NCBI RefSeq assembly: GCF_900537995.1
Contig: NZ_LR027880.1
Span: forward strand, 329,001 to 393,000
Direction: 5' to 3'
From: Roseburia intestinalis L1-82
Lineage (GTDB): Bacteria > Bacillota > Clostridia > Lachnospirales > Lachnospiraceae
Length of the DNA stretch: 64,000 bases
The position numbers were made by a program, and so were the translations under genes. Below the pieces are notes generated by a model. It was not told where the DNA came from and did no database searches. It worked only from the letters and a program-made list of their open reading frames with translations. Each line of letters begins with the position of its first letter. The stretch's first letter is position 1. This document shows, in pieces, positions 1 through 8,242 of this stretch.

Positions 1-62
1 TAGGAATATATACCGATATCCACGAGTATTTCGTGCTTTTTGCGAATTGACAAATCCGTTCT

Positions 63-416
63 TTATACAACAATCTTTGGATGTCTTTCTTCAAAAGCTC
101 CCTTCGGAGTAAGTGAAAGACCATCACACAGCCAATGCATCTCTTTCAGGGTCACTTTCTGTAATTCATCCGGAGTATCCGGCCAGTGAAAGGAATCTTT
201 GTCAAGCCTCTTCATCAGAATCCAGAAACCGGATCCGTCCCATTGCAGAATCTTAATAGAAGTCCGCCTGCGGTTGCAGAACGCAAACATGCAGCGCGAA
301 TAGGGATCAAGTTTGAATTTTAGCTTGATAATTGCAGCCAGTCCGTGATAGCTTTTTCTCAGATCGGTAGCTCCACAGGCAAGGTAAACGGTTGTGCCAC
401 CTGCCAGATCAAGCAT
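63..416 (-). CDS. tnpB: IS66 TnpB accessory protein
   Basis: A 117-aa protein of the IS66 Orf2/TnpB family. The recognisable core is ACGATDLRKSYHGLAAII near residues 14-31, followed by the CNRRR and WDGSGFW segments shared by the family. TnpB is required with TnpA and TnpC for IS66 transposition, but its biochemical role is unsettled. It overlaps the end of tnpA by 8 bases, the usual translational coupling in this family. Length is normal and no frameshift is seen. Confidence 0.93.
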   Translation of the reverse strand: MLDLAGGTTVYLACGATDLRKSYHGLAAIIKLKFKLDPYSRCMFAFCNRRRTSIKILQWDGSGFWILMKRLDKDSFHWPDTPDELQKVTLKEMHWLCDGLSLTPKGAFEERHPKIVV

Positions 417-747
417 GATCTTTCAGCCCCTGGATCAGAACACGAAAAAATTCCGGCGGGCATTCAGGCATCACTTCAATCCGAATAGCGTTTGTGATAA
501 AAATGCGGACTGGAGACGGGCTGATATTCAAAGTCTCATTCTTTGAAATCTCTTTTTCCGTTGGCATTTTTGCAAAAATCATATCTGTATCTGATTGTTC
601 GTCCAATTTTTTCAGCTTGCGCATCCAATAATTCATTGTAGAGACTGGAACGTGATGTTCCTGACACCATGTTTTGCAAGTCTGCCCACTGAATTGAAAT
701 TCATGGATTCGTTCAGACCACAGCGTGATTTTTTCATCTGTTTTCAT
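409..747 (-). CDS. tnpA: IS66 TnpA accessory protein
   Basis: A 112-aa protein with a helix-turn-helix-like N terminus (WCQEHHVPVSTMNYWMRKLK, residues about 27-46), as in IS66 Orf1/TnpA proteins. The C-terminal half (IRIEVMPECPPEFFRVLIQGL) is the conserved tail of the family. The start at 747 lies just inside the element end at 832, and a GGAAA-type ribosome site precedes it. It is translated together with tnpB, overlapping by 8 bases. The family probably binds DNA at the element ends; that is family knowledge, not shown here. Confidence 0.88.
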   Translation of the reverse strand: MKTDEKITLWSERIHEFQFSGQTCKTWCQEHHVPVSTMNYWMRKLKKLDEQSDTDMIFAKMPTEKEISKNETLNISPSPVRIFITNAIRIEVMPECPPEFFRVLIQGLKDHA

Positions 748-832
748 AATGATACAGTTTCCTTTCTTTGTTATGAAAAGAGTGTATCAGAAAAATATAG
801 TTGCTGACAGATACGAATGATTACGTACTTAC

Positions 833-2059
833 TGTGGAACAAAGTATAAAGTCGTCACAAAAGAAGTCGTAAAACGACTGAAATTCATCCCCTCCACCTT
901 TGAAGTGGTTGAAGAAGTAACCTATGTATACAGTTGTCCAAAATGTGGTGCTATGATCCGGCCGGAAAAAGAGTTTCCGCTGATCAAGGGAAGCATTGCT
1001 ACACCTTCGCTGGTTGCCGGAATCATGAATGCAAAGTATGTCAATGGCATGCCGCTGGCAAGACAGGAACGGGAATTCGCAAGGTATGACTTAAATCTTT
1101 CAACAAAAACAATGGCAAACTGGATCATCAGCTGTGCAGACCGGTATCTGGGACTGCTTTATGGGCAGATGAAGGAAGAATTCCTAAAGAGCAGATACAT
1201 CCATTGCGATGAAACCAGGATCCAGGTGATTGATGAACCGGATCAGAAAGGATCATCTCAAAACTGGATGTGGGTATATCTGACAGATCATTACAGTGAA
1301 TCCCCACAGATGGTTCTCTTTGATTATGAGAGAACGCGTGCCGGATATCACCCGGTAAACTTCCTTGGAGATACATTTCATGGATATCTGACGTGTGATG
1401 GATACCAGGCGTATCATGGACTGAACGATTCCATTACCGTAACAGGATGCTTTACCCATGCGAGACGCCGTTTTGATGCTGCGCTCACGGCATTAAAAAA
1501 GGATTTCACAAAGGAGCAGCTGAAAGAAACAGTTGCATATCAGGCAATGACGAGGATCGGAATCCTGTATAAAGTAGAGGAACTGATCAAAGATAAGACA
1601 CTGGAAGAACGGTATCAGGAACGCCAGAAGCAGTCGCGTCCAGTAGTGGAAGCTCTGTTTGAATGGCTGCATTCGATGGAAGATTCTGTAGACAGATCTT
1701 CCCTTATTGGTGATGCCATTTTATATACGCTGAATCAGGAAAACTATCTTCGCAGGTACTTGGATGACGGGCATCTGAGCATTGATAATAATAGTGCGGA
1801 GCGTGCAATCAAAAATTTTGCAGTAGGCCGCCGGAATTGGCTGTTTGCCAAGAGTATCCGTGGTGCAGATGCCAGTGCTGTTGTTTATAGTATCGCAGAA
1901 ACAGCCCTGCTGAATGGTCTGAAGCCGTATGTATATCTTTCCTATGTATTAGACGAGCTTCGTAAAATGGGACCTTTTCCAAAGCCGGATGATCTAAATC
2001 GGCTTTTGCCATGGTCAAATGAATTACCGGAAGGATTTCGAACCAAAAAGAAGAAATAA
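833..2059 (+). pseudogene. tnpC: IS66 transposase TnpC, 5'-truncated by another IS66
   Basis: The open frame continues upstream of the first ATG (905) to base 833, exactly where the inverted repeat of the neighbouring IS66 element ends, so the N-terminal part of this roughly 520-aa transposase is missing. What remains holds the zinc-ribbon-like CPKC segment and the DDE catalytic core: D in IHCDETRIQV, D in TCDGYQAYHGL and E in DNNSAERAIK. Loss of the N-terminal region, interrupted by the insertion, should abolish a normal product. A shorter protein from ATG 905 is formally possible. Confidence 0.85.
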
Positions 2060-2060
2060 A

Positions 2061-2093
2061 ATGTGCCGCCCTGATGGGCGGCATGTTTTTTAA
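2061..2093 (+). terminator. Rho-independent terminator after tnpC
   Basis: The stem GCCGCCC/GGGCGGC with a TGAT loop is followed directly by six T residues. It lies within the IS, between the tnpC stop and the right inverted repeat. Confidence 0.85.
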
Positions 2094-2108
2094 AAAGGCA
2101 AGGTACAG

Positions 2109-2124
2109 ATGATTACGTACTTAC
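2109..2124 (+). repeat. Right inverted repeat of the outer IS66 element
   Basis: ATGATTACGTACTTAC is identical to the terminus at 817-832. Here it forms the right end of the older element carrying the tnpC fragment. The identical ends show that both elements belong to the same IS66 subtype. Confidence 0.75.
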
Positions 2125-2152
2125 TTTTAAAAAGAAAAATATAATAATTTGT

Positions 2153-2297
2153 AAACGAGTGGCAGACTAGCGTAAATCCAGTTTTGCTGCTCGTTTTTTT
2201 GTGCGCATGCTGTCGCACATTATGAAAATATATAACGCATTTTAAAGTGTGTAGCTTATCAGCGTAAGTCCAGCTTATGAGGTAAGTACACACTTTT
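2153..2297 (+). promoter_or_regulatory. Two tandem terminator-like hairpins sharing an internal motif, upstream of MATE
   Basis: Hairpin 1 (about 2153-2200) pairs AAACGAG with CTCGTTT, extends with wobble pairs, and ends in a T run. Hairpin 2 (about 2244-2297) pairs AAAGTGTGT with ACACACTTT and also ends in a T run. Both apical parts carry nearly the same motif, GCGTAA(A/G)TCCAG. A small GTGCG/CGCAC hairpin sits between them. Two T-tailed hairpins with a shared loop motif before an efflux gene suggest attenuation or ligand sensing. I do not recognise the motif as a known riboswitch. Confidence 0.5.
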
Positions 2298-2307
2298 TTT
2301 ATGCAGA

Positions 2308-2422
2308 ACAAGGAGGCTAAATCCTCTCCTCACCAAAGGGTTCGGATTTTGCTTCGCAAAACAAGGAGGCTAAATCCTCTCCTCGCCAAGGGGCTCGGAT
2401 TTTGCTTCGCAAAACAAGGAGG
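2308..2422 (+). repeat. 53-bp tandem repeat carrying the ribosome-binding site
   Basis: Two 53-bp copies (2308-2360 and 2361-2413, about three differences) are followed by a third partial copy, ACAAGGAGG (2414-2422), which is the working ribosome site of the MATE gene at 2431. Each full unit therefore carries an AGGAGG followed by a segment able to pair with it (GAGGCTAAATCCTC). Copy number could affect expression. Confidence 0.85.
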
Positions 2423-2430
2423 ATTATAAA

Positions 2431-3798
2431 ATGGCAGAAAGTAACAAGATGAAGGAGATGCCAGTAAATAAGCTCATGGTTCAGATGGGAATACCGATGA
2501 TCTTATCTATGGCATTGCAGGCGGTTTACAACATTGTAGACAGTGCCTTTGTTGGAAACATGAGATCAGGAAGTGAGGCGGCACTTAATGCACTTACACT
2601 GGTGTTTCCGGTTCAGATGCTCATGGTAGCAGTTGGAATCGGAACAGGTGTGGGAACAAATGCACTTCTTGCAAGAACACTTGGACAGGGAAATGGTAAA
2701 AAAGCAGCAAAAGTTGCGGGAAACAGTTTGTTTCTTGGGGTGATTATTTATGCGGTGTGTCTGTTGTTTGGATTTTTTGGAGTAAGAGCATATATTTCAT
2801 CACAGACAATTGACCCTGAAGTTATTTCAATGGGAACAGATTACTTAAGAATATGCTGCGTAATTTCATTTGGAATTATTTTCTTTTCATTATTTGAAAA
2901 ACTCTTACAGGCAACAGGACGTTCACTATATTCTACAATCGGTCAGGTTGTGGGTGCAGTAGTGAATATTATTCTTGATCCGATTATGATTTATGGTATT
3001 GGACCGGTTCCTGAAATGGGAGTGAAGGGAGCTGCATATGCAACTGTTATTGGACAGGTTGCGTCTGCAATATTATTGTTTGTATTTCATATGAAACTGA
3101 ATAAGGAAATTGAACATGATGTAAAGTATATGAAGCCGGATAGCGGAATAATCAAGGAAATATATGCAATTGGACTTCCTGCAATTATTGCACAGGCACT
3201 TATGTCTATCATGGTATATGTGATGAATCTGATTTTGAAATTCAGTCCTTCCGCACAGACTGCATATGGATTGTTCTATAAAGTACAGCAGTTTGTATTA
3301 TTCCTTGCCTTTGGGCTTAGAGATGCAATCACTCCGATTATTGCATTTGCTTATGGTATGAGAAGTAAAAAGAGAATTCAGGATGGAATCAGGTATGGAC
3401 TGCTCTATACCATTGTATTAATGATTCCAGGAATTGCAATTACAGAATTTTTCCCCGGAGCTTTTGCAACTTTGTTCAATGCAGGACAGTCAAGGGAATA
3501 TTTTATCGAAGCAATGAGGATAATCTCAATAAGCTTTCTGTTTGCCGGGATAAATGTTGCTTATCAGGGAATTTATCAGGCACTGGATGGCGGCATTGAA
3601 TCATTGGTAATCTCTCTTCTGAGACAACTTATTATTATTCTGCCACTGGCTGGAATTTTTTCTGTGTTTGTCAGAAATGGTCAGATGGGAGTTTCCCTGA
3701 TCTGGTGGGCATTCCCAATAACTGAGGTTATTTCATGTCTGGCAGGATATGTATTTTTAAAGAGAATCAGAAAGAATAAAATAGATGTTTTAAATTAA
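2431..3798 (+). CDS. MATE-family multidrug efflux transporter
   Basis: A 455-aa, strongly hydrophobic protein with two homologous halves and about 12 membrane helices, typical of MATE (MatE) exporters, which expel cationic drugs and metabolites using Na+ or H+ gradients. The start fits the AGGAGG at 2417-2422. The N-terminal signature [27 protein letters not shown] belongs to the clostridial subgroup and nearly repeats in the shorter MATE gene at 5.6 kb, indicating paralogues. Expression probably depends on the tandem hairpins upstream. The substrate cannot be predicted. Confidence 0.93.
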   Translation: MAESNKMKEMPVNKLMVQMGIPMILSMALQAVYNIVDSAFVGNMRSGSEAALNALTLVFPVQMLMVAVGIGTGVGTNALLARTLGQGNGKKAAKVAGNSLFLGVIIYAVCLLFGFFGVRAYISSQTIDPEVISMGTDYLRICCVISFGIIFFSLFEKLLQATGRSLYSTIGQVVGAVVNIILDPIMIYGIGPVPEMGVKGAAYATVIGQVASAILLFVFHMKLNKEIEHDVKYMKPDSGIIKEIYAIGLPAIIAQALMSIMVYVMNLILKFSPSAQTAYGLFYKVQQFVLFLAFGLRDAITPIIAFAYGMRSKKRIQDGIRYGLLYTIVLMIPGIAITEFFPGAFATLFNAGQSREYFIEAMRIISISFLFAGINVAYQGIYQALDGGIESLVISLLRQLIIILPLAGIFSVFVRNGQMGVSLIWWAFPITEVISCLAGYVFLKRIRKNKIDVLN

Positions 3799-3811
3799 GG
3801 AGGAACCGTAA

Positions 3812-4399
3812 ATGGCAAAAAGAATTATTACAATCAGCAGAGAGTATGGAAGCGGTGGACGTTTCATCGGTGAAGAGGTGGCAAGGAAACTTGGCATTGC
3901 ATATTATGACAAGGATATCATTGGACAGATTGCAGAACAGTCAGGATTGTCACCAGAGTACATTAAAGAAAATGCAGAGTTATCTCCAAAGAAAGGTTTA
4001 TTTGCATATGCCTTTGCCGGACGTGACATTACAGGAAAGTCCATAGAAGATATCGTATATGAAGCACAAAGAAAAGTTATTTTGGAGTTGGCTGGAAAGG
4101 AGCCTTGTGTAATCGTTGGAAGAAATGCTGATTACATTCTGAAAGACAGGGATGATGTGTTAAATGTGTTTATTCATGGGGATATGCCGGAAAAAACACA
4201 GCGTATCATGGGCTTATATAATGTTGAAGAGAAGGAAGCCGTCAAAATGATGGCAGACACAGATAAAAGACGTATGACAAATTATAGCTTTTACACGGAG
4301 CAGAAATGGGGAAAAGCCAGTAATTATACGTTGTGCCTGAACAGTTCACAGCTTGGATATGACAGGTGTGAGAAGATAATTATGGAATGTGGTAAATAA
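3812..4399 (+). CDS. Cytidylate kinase-like family protein
   Basis: A 195-aa protein beginning with ITISREYGSGGRFIGEEVA, the P-loop region of the cytidylate-kinase-like group, followed by YYDKDII and a mid-region CVIVGRNADYIL. The C-terminal RRMTNYSFYTEQKWGKASNY fits the lid and substrate region of this group. It is not the canonical Cmk. In Clostridia these proteins often sit beside transporters and their substrate is unproven. It starts 13 bp after the MATE stop with an AGGAGG site, so the two genes are likely cotranscribed. Confidence 0.85.
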   Translation: MAKRIITISREYGSGGRFIGEEVARKLGIAYYDKDIIGQIAEQSGLSPEYIKENAELSPKKGLFAYAFAGRDITGKSIEDIVYEAQRKVILELAGKEPCVIVGRNADYILKDRDDVLNVFIHGDMPEKTQRIMGLYNVEEKEAVKMMADTDKRRMTNYSFYTEQKWGKASNYTLCLNSSQLGYDRCEKIIMECGK

Positions 4400-4456
4400 C
4401 TGGAAGTGATAATTTTATGATGTGATATATCTGTAAAAACAGGAGGACAATAGGGA

Positions 4457-4925
4457 ATGCCGGAATTCACTGTGAGTATAAAGGAAAAGATTCCAATGGA
4501 TTTACTTATCACAAGTATATCTATATGTAAAGGTTGTCTTAAAACAAGGAGAAATTTTCCTATTGCATTTTATCAGTGCTTTAAAAGAATATCCGGGAGA
4601 TGCCTGGATTAAGAAGTATATTTTTCCAGGCGGTGTTGTACCTGGCTTACGTGAAATTATGTATATTGCAGGAGATAAGAGATTTTACACGGTTGGATCA
4701 GAAAGTCTGCGCAGACATTATAATCATACGTTGTTGTATTGGAATAAAAATTTTCAAGATCATCGTCAGGAAGTAGTAGAGATGTTTGACGAACGATTTG
4801 CACGTATGTGGGAATTATACCTGTGTGCGTGTGCTGCTACTTTCATGAATGGAATTATTGATCTGCATCAGATTATTTTTACGAATGACATAAATAATGA
4901 AATTCCAATGACAAAATGGTATTAA
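4457..4925 (+). pseudogene. cfa: Cyclopropane-fatty-acyl-phospholipid synthase remnant (internal deletion)
   Basis: Two pieces of a CFA synthase remain. At 4457-4530 an ATG-led stretch with an AGGAGG site encodes an N-terminal fragment (FTVSIKEKIPMDLLITS) resembling the family start. At 4563-4925 lies the C-terminal part (EYPGDAWIKKYIFPGG, then YNHTLLYWNKNF and LYLCACAATF). The SAM-binding core between them is absent and the pieces are in different frames. The normal protein is about 390 aa. The enzyme would methylate unsaturated membrane lipids; this copy cannot. Confidence 0.75.
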
Positions 4926-4936
4926 AAAAATATAGA

Positions 4937-4985
4937 TAATCCTGGATTGTATGTGATTTTATCATGAATAATCCAGGATTAATTA
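4937..4985 (+). terminator. Long AT-rich hairpin after the cfa remnant
   Basis: AATCCTGGATT pairs with AATCCAGGATT around a loop of about 20 bases, followed by AATTATT. The T run is weak, so terminator function is only likely. Confidence 0.5.
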
Positions 4986-5010
4986 TTGTAGATAGAAAAT
5001 ATAATAGATA

Positions 5011-5056
5011 TTGACAAAAGAAAGATAACAATTATAATAAGTAGCGTACTACTTAT
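5011..5056 (+). promoter_or_regulatory. Promoter and palindromic operator of the marR-MATE unit
   Basis: TTGACA (5011-5016) and TATAAT (5033-5038) are separated by 16 bp. A perfect 20-bp palindrome, ATAAGTAGCGTACTACTTAT, spans 5037-5056, overlapping the -10 box. A similar palindrome (5546-5563) precedes the MATE gene, so both are probable binding sites for the MarR protein encoded between them. Confidence 0.75.
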
Positions 5057-5068
5057 ACGGAGGGGCTT

Positions 5069-5506
5069 ATGGAAACGAATATTGCTCCGGGGCTTCGATT
5101 TTCTATATTAGACAGAGAATTTAAGAAGAAACTGGAAGAACGCGCAAATCGGATGGGACTAACGGCTGTACAGTTGAGAGTACTGGGTGAATTAAGTCGC
5201 GCAGAGTCAATGGGAGCCTGTGAAATTAATCAGAAAGATTTGGAAAAAGCACTTGCTGTGACGCATCCGACAATGACTGAAATTATTAAAAGACTGGAAA
5301 AGAAAAAAGCTGTTATCTGCACGCAGAGTAAGGTTGATGCACGCTACAAAAAGATTAACTGCGCAGATGAGTATAAGAATATTCACATAGAACTTAAGAA
5401 AATGGACTGGGAGATTTTTAACAAAATCTGCGCAGGGATTCCGGAAGAAGATATACAAACATTTTTGAAAGCATCAGAAAAAATGCTTGAAAATATTGAA
5501 AAATAG
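5069..5506 (+). CDS. MarR-family transcriptional regulator
   Basis: A 145-aa winged-helix protein. The N-terminal dimerisation helix is followed by LTAVQLRVLGELSRAE, the recognition region KALAVTHPTMTEIIKRLEKK and the wing VDARYKKINC, all typical of MarR. It starts 12 bases after a perfect palindrome over its own promoter and lies upstream of a MATE gene preceded by a related palindrome. Autorepression and drug-relieved control of the efflux gene are the natural inference. The ligand is unknown. An AGGGG ribosome site precedes the ATG. Confidence 0.9.
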   Translation: METNIAPGLRFSILDREFKKKLEERANRMGLTAVQLRVLGELSRAESMGACEINQKDLEKALAVTHPTMTEIIKRLEKKKAVICTQSKVDARYKKINCADEYKNIHIELKKMDWEIFNKICAGIPEEDIQTFLKASEKMLENIEK

Positions 5507-5545
5507 TGTACTCACATGTGTGGGTACACTTTAAAAATAGATAAA

Positions 5546-5563
5546 TAGGTAGTACACTACCTA
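5546..5563 (+). promoter_or_regulatory. Second MarR-type palindrome before MATE
   Basis: TAGGTAG-TACA-CTACCTA is an 18-bp palindrome that shares its GTAG/CTAC core with the operator at 5037-5056. A GTGTAC/GTACAC hairpin (5507-5530) lies between marR and this site. It probably gives separate repression of the MATE gene. Confidence 0.65.
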
Positions 5564-5575
5564 AATGAGGATATG

Positions 5576-6781
5576 ATGAACGAAAATAAAATGGAAACAA
5601 TGCAGGTTAATAAACTGTTGATTACAATGGCGGCACCAATGGTTTTATCAATGCTGATAGGTGCTTTGTATAATGTGGTAGATAGTCTTTTTGTAAGCCA
5701 CTATGGAGAGAATGCTCTATCAGCGGTATCTTTAGCTTTTCCGATACAGAATATTATTATTGCAACAGGAACCGGAATCGGTGTCGGAATTAATGCATTG
5801 CTATCCCGTTTTTTAGGCGAAAAGAAACAGAAGAAAGTAAATCAGACAGCTTTGCATGGCATTATTCTAGGCATTGGGTTTTATATACTGGTATTATTAT
5901 TTGGCATTTTCTGTGTAAAAGGTTTCTATATGGTTCAAACCAATGATACTGAAATTATTTCCATGGGAGTAGATTATCTTACAGTTATCTGTGTTTTTGG
6001 ATATTTTGGATTACCGGAAATGGGAACAAAAGGTGCACCAATAGCTACCGTAGTAGGACAGATTATAGCAATGTTATTAGGATTATATTTTAATCTGACA
6101 AAGAATACAGATGTACAGTTTAATTTCAAATCAATCGAATTAGAGAGCTATTATTTTAAGGGAATTTGTACTGTTGGAATTCCAACAATTATTATGCAGT
6201 CAATGTCCAGCATCATGTGTTTTGGAATCAATAAACTTCTTCTGAATTTTTCAACAACTTCAACAGCAGTATTTGGTGCATATTTCAAATTACAGACGTT
6301 TGTATATATGGCGACTTTTGGATTAAACAATGTCTTGATTCCAATTGTAGCATTTAATCTTGGAGCTAAACATGCAGACCGGATTAAGAAGGTTATCCGT
6401 CTTAGTGGGGCGTATTCAGCTTTGATTGGTCTGGTAGGGCTGATTATTATGGAAATGCTGCCAGTACAGTTAATATCAGCATTTGCACCATCAGAGGAAA
6501 TGTTTTCACTTGGTGTGACGGCATTACGCATACTTGGGTTTAGTTTTGTCTTTGGAGGAGTATCTGTTATGACATGCTATGCATTACAGGGATTTTCGAG
6601 AGGAATATCCAGCTTGATAATTTCTGCATTAAGACAGGTTATTATTTTACTTCCTCTTGCATCAATTCTGGGTAAAGCGATTGGAATTAATGGAATATGG
6701 TGGAGCTTCCTAATCAGTGAAACAGTAACAGTAATTCGTAATGTCCGACACCGCTTCCAGTCATCCAATCCGCAAAAATAG
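5576..6781 (+). pseudogene. MATE-family transporter with internal in-frame deletion
   Basis: This frame (about 401 aa) is clearly a MATE paralogue of the gene at 2431. After VICVFG near residue 142 it jumps directly to YFGLPEMGTKGAP, omitting roughly 50 residues that the other copy has (from [14 protein letters not shown] to DPIMIYG). That removes about one and a half membrane helices. TTTTTGG-type microhomology at the junction suggests slippage. The C terminus also departs from the family after ISETVTVI. It is probably non-functional, though the frame is intact. The ATG at 5576 is better spaced from GAGG than 5573. Confidence 0.65.
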
Positions 6782-6801
6782 AAAAAAGTGGAAAAAACTT
6801 C

Positions 6802-6869
6802 TTGCAATTTATTATCTTTACTGCTATACTCAGTTAAAACATAATATTCCTATATGACAAGTAGGAAAT
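6802..6869 (+). promoter_or_regulatory. Promoter with CymR/Rrf2-like dyad before the first metY
   Basis: TTGCAA (6802-6807), a 17-bp spacer and TATACT (6825-6830) form a good promoter. Downstream, ATTCCTAT (6846-6853) and TAGGAAAT (6862-6869) form an 8-bp-arm dyad with an 8-bp spacer. It resembles the dyad at the nifS promoter (60471-60497) and contains the AGGAA half-site known for CymR-type Rrf2 repressors. Position after the -10 box suits repression. Confidence 0.6.
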
Positions 6870-6884
6870 GAAAGGAGCGATACC

Positions 6885-8117
6885 GTGAAATTTAATACAT
6901 CTTTGCTGCACGGTGCTTTTCGGGGTGAACCGCAGACAGGAGCAACATTAACACCAATTTACCAGTCGAGTGCATTTGAACAGGAATCGGCAGAACGTCT
7001 GGAAAAGATATTTCATAATCAGGCTCCGGGATTTTCCTATACGAGGATCAATAATCCGACGGTGGAAGCATTTGAGAAAAGGATGACCGTGTTAGAGGGC
7101 GGTAAATCGAGCGTTGCATGCGCATCCGGAATGGCAGCGATGTTTAATGCATTTGCAAACATCTTACAGGCGGGAGATGAGATCGTATCGAGTGCGAGCC
7201 TCTATGGTGGAAGCATTGATCTCTTCCGGGATCTTGAAGCATTTGGTATCACGACTCATTATGTCGAAAACAACGATCTCGATGCATTCTGCAAAGCGAC
7301 CAACGCACACACAAGACTCTATTTTGCAGAGACACTTGGAAATCCGAGGCTGGATGTGACAGATATCAAAGCGCTGGCAAAGCTGGCACATGAGAATGGC
7401 GTACCGCTCATTATCGACAACACAGCAGCCACCGCATATCTGGTAAAACCGCTTTCACTGGGCGCAGACATTGTAGTCAATTCCACTTCGAAATACATCA
7501 ATGGAAACAGCAACTCGATCAGCGGAGTTATCACAGACGGCGGAACATTTAAGTGGGATACCGAAAAATATCCGGGTATGCGTGATTTTGTAAAATTCGG
7601 ACCGTTTGCCTACACTGCAAAATTGAGAAACGGACTGTTCCGCAACACCGGAGCCTGTCTCTCGCCGCAAAATGCATTTTTAAACAGCATTGGGCTTGAA
7701 ACGTTAGGACTCCGCATGGAGTGTATCTGCGACAATGCAATGCAGCTTGCGGCTTATATTGAAGAAAACTATAAAGACATTACGGTAAATTATGCAGGGT
7801 TAGAGACGAGCAACTGGCATGAGATTGCAAAGAGCCAGTTTGACGGTCATTACGGCGGCATCTTTACCTTAAGGCTTGGCAGTAAGGAGCGGGCATTTGC
7901 ATTTATCAATGCATTAAAATATCCGCTTAAGGTATCTAATATCGGCGATACCAAAACACTTGTCATCCATCCGGAATCGACCATCAGTGTACACAGCACG
8001 GAGGAAGAAAAGAAAGCGGGCGGTGTATTTGATGATCTGGTGCGCGTCAGCGTCGGAATCGAGGATATTGATGATCTGATCTGGGATTTTAAGCAGGCGA
8101 TCGAGAGCCTTTCTTAA
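6885..8117 (+). CDS. metY: O-acetylhomoserine sulfhydrylase (PLP, MetY type)
   Basis: A 410-aa Cys/Met-metabolism PLP enzyme. Landmarks are the family start FNTSLLHGAFRGEPQTGA, the active-site region YTRINNPTVEAFEKR, the cofactor-facing VIDNTAA-type segment (PLIIDNTAATAYLVKP) and the Schiff-base lysine in NSTSKYINGN. It makes homocysteine from O-acetylhomoserine and a sulfur donor. Its position ahead of sulfite reductase, a ThiS-like carrier, an activating enzyme and a JAMM peptidase suggests the donor is a protein thiocarboxylate, as in Wolinella succinogenes. A second, different copy lies at 62.3 kb. Confidence 0.9.
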   Translation: MKFNTSLLHGAFRGEPQTGATLTPIYQSSAFEQESAERLEKIFHNQAPGFSYTRINNPTVEAFEKRMTVLEGGKSSVACASGMAAMFNAFANILQAGDEIVSSASLYGGSIDLFRDLEAFGITTHYVENNDLDAFCKATNAHTRLYFAETLGNPRLDVTDIKALAKLAHENGVPLIIDNTAATAYLVKPLSLGADIVVNSTSKYINGNSNSISGVITDGGTFKWDTEKYPGMRDFVKFGPFAYTAKLRNGLFRNTGACLSPQNAFLNSIGLETLGLRMECICDNAMQLAAYIEENYKDITVNYAGLETSNWHEIAKSQFDGHYGGIFTLRLGSKERAFAFINALKYPLKVSNIGDTKTLVIHPESTISVHSTEEEKKAGGVFDDLVRVSVGIEDIDDLIWDFKQAIESLS

Positions 8118-8242
8118 AAAACGAAAAAATATACCAAAGTGTTACAGTAATACTTTAAAACGGGCACTTTAAAGTGTTACAATAGAAAAGCACAGTAGAA
8201 TACCAGGATATTGAAAAATCAGAAAAGATAAGGAGTGTAAAG
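8118..8242 (+). promoter_or_regulatory. Short gap with a repeated AAAGTGTTACA motif
   Basis: AAAGTGTTACA occurs at 8136-8146 and again at 8171-8181, the second copy inside the palindrome CACTTTAAAGTG. The spacing (35 bp) and position before the sulfite reductase gene suggest an operator or internal promoter. No clear -35/-10 pair is evident. Confidence 0.35.

Larger units (their letters stand above)
1..832 (-). mobile_element. IS66-family element, tnpA/tnpB end (runs off the window)
   Basis: Minus-strand tnpA and tnpB are followed on the right by the terminal sequence ATGATTACGTACTTAC at 817-832. Its complement GTAAGTACGTAATCAT is a typical IS66 terminus beginning GTAAG. The element end abuts an in-frame tnpC fragment of another IS66 copy, so this element appears inserted inside that copy. 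IS66 elements make 8-bp target duplications; the expected one here is 833-840, and its partner lies outside the window. The tnpC of this element should lie to the left of base 1. Confidence 0.75.

Noticed and set aside
4457..4610. Independent 51-codon gene before the cfa fragment
   Set aside because: Its first residues match the N terminus of CFA synthase and the rest reads into another frame of the C-terminal fragment, so it is part of the pseudogene.
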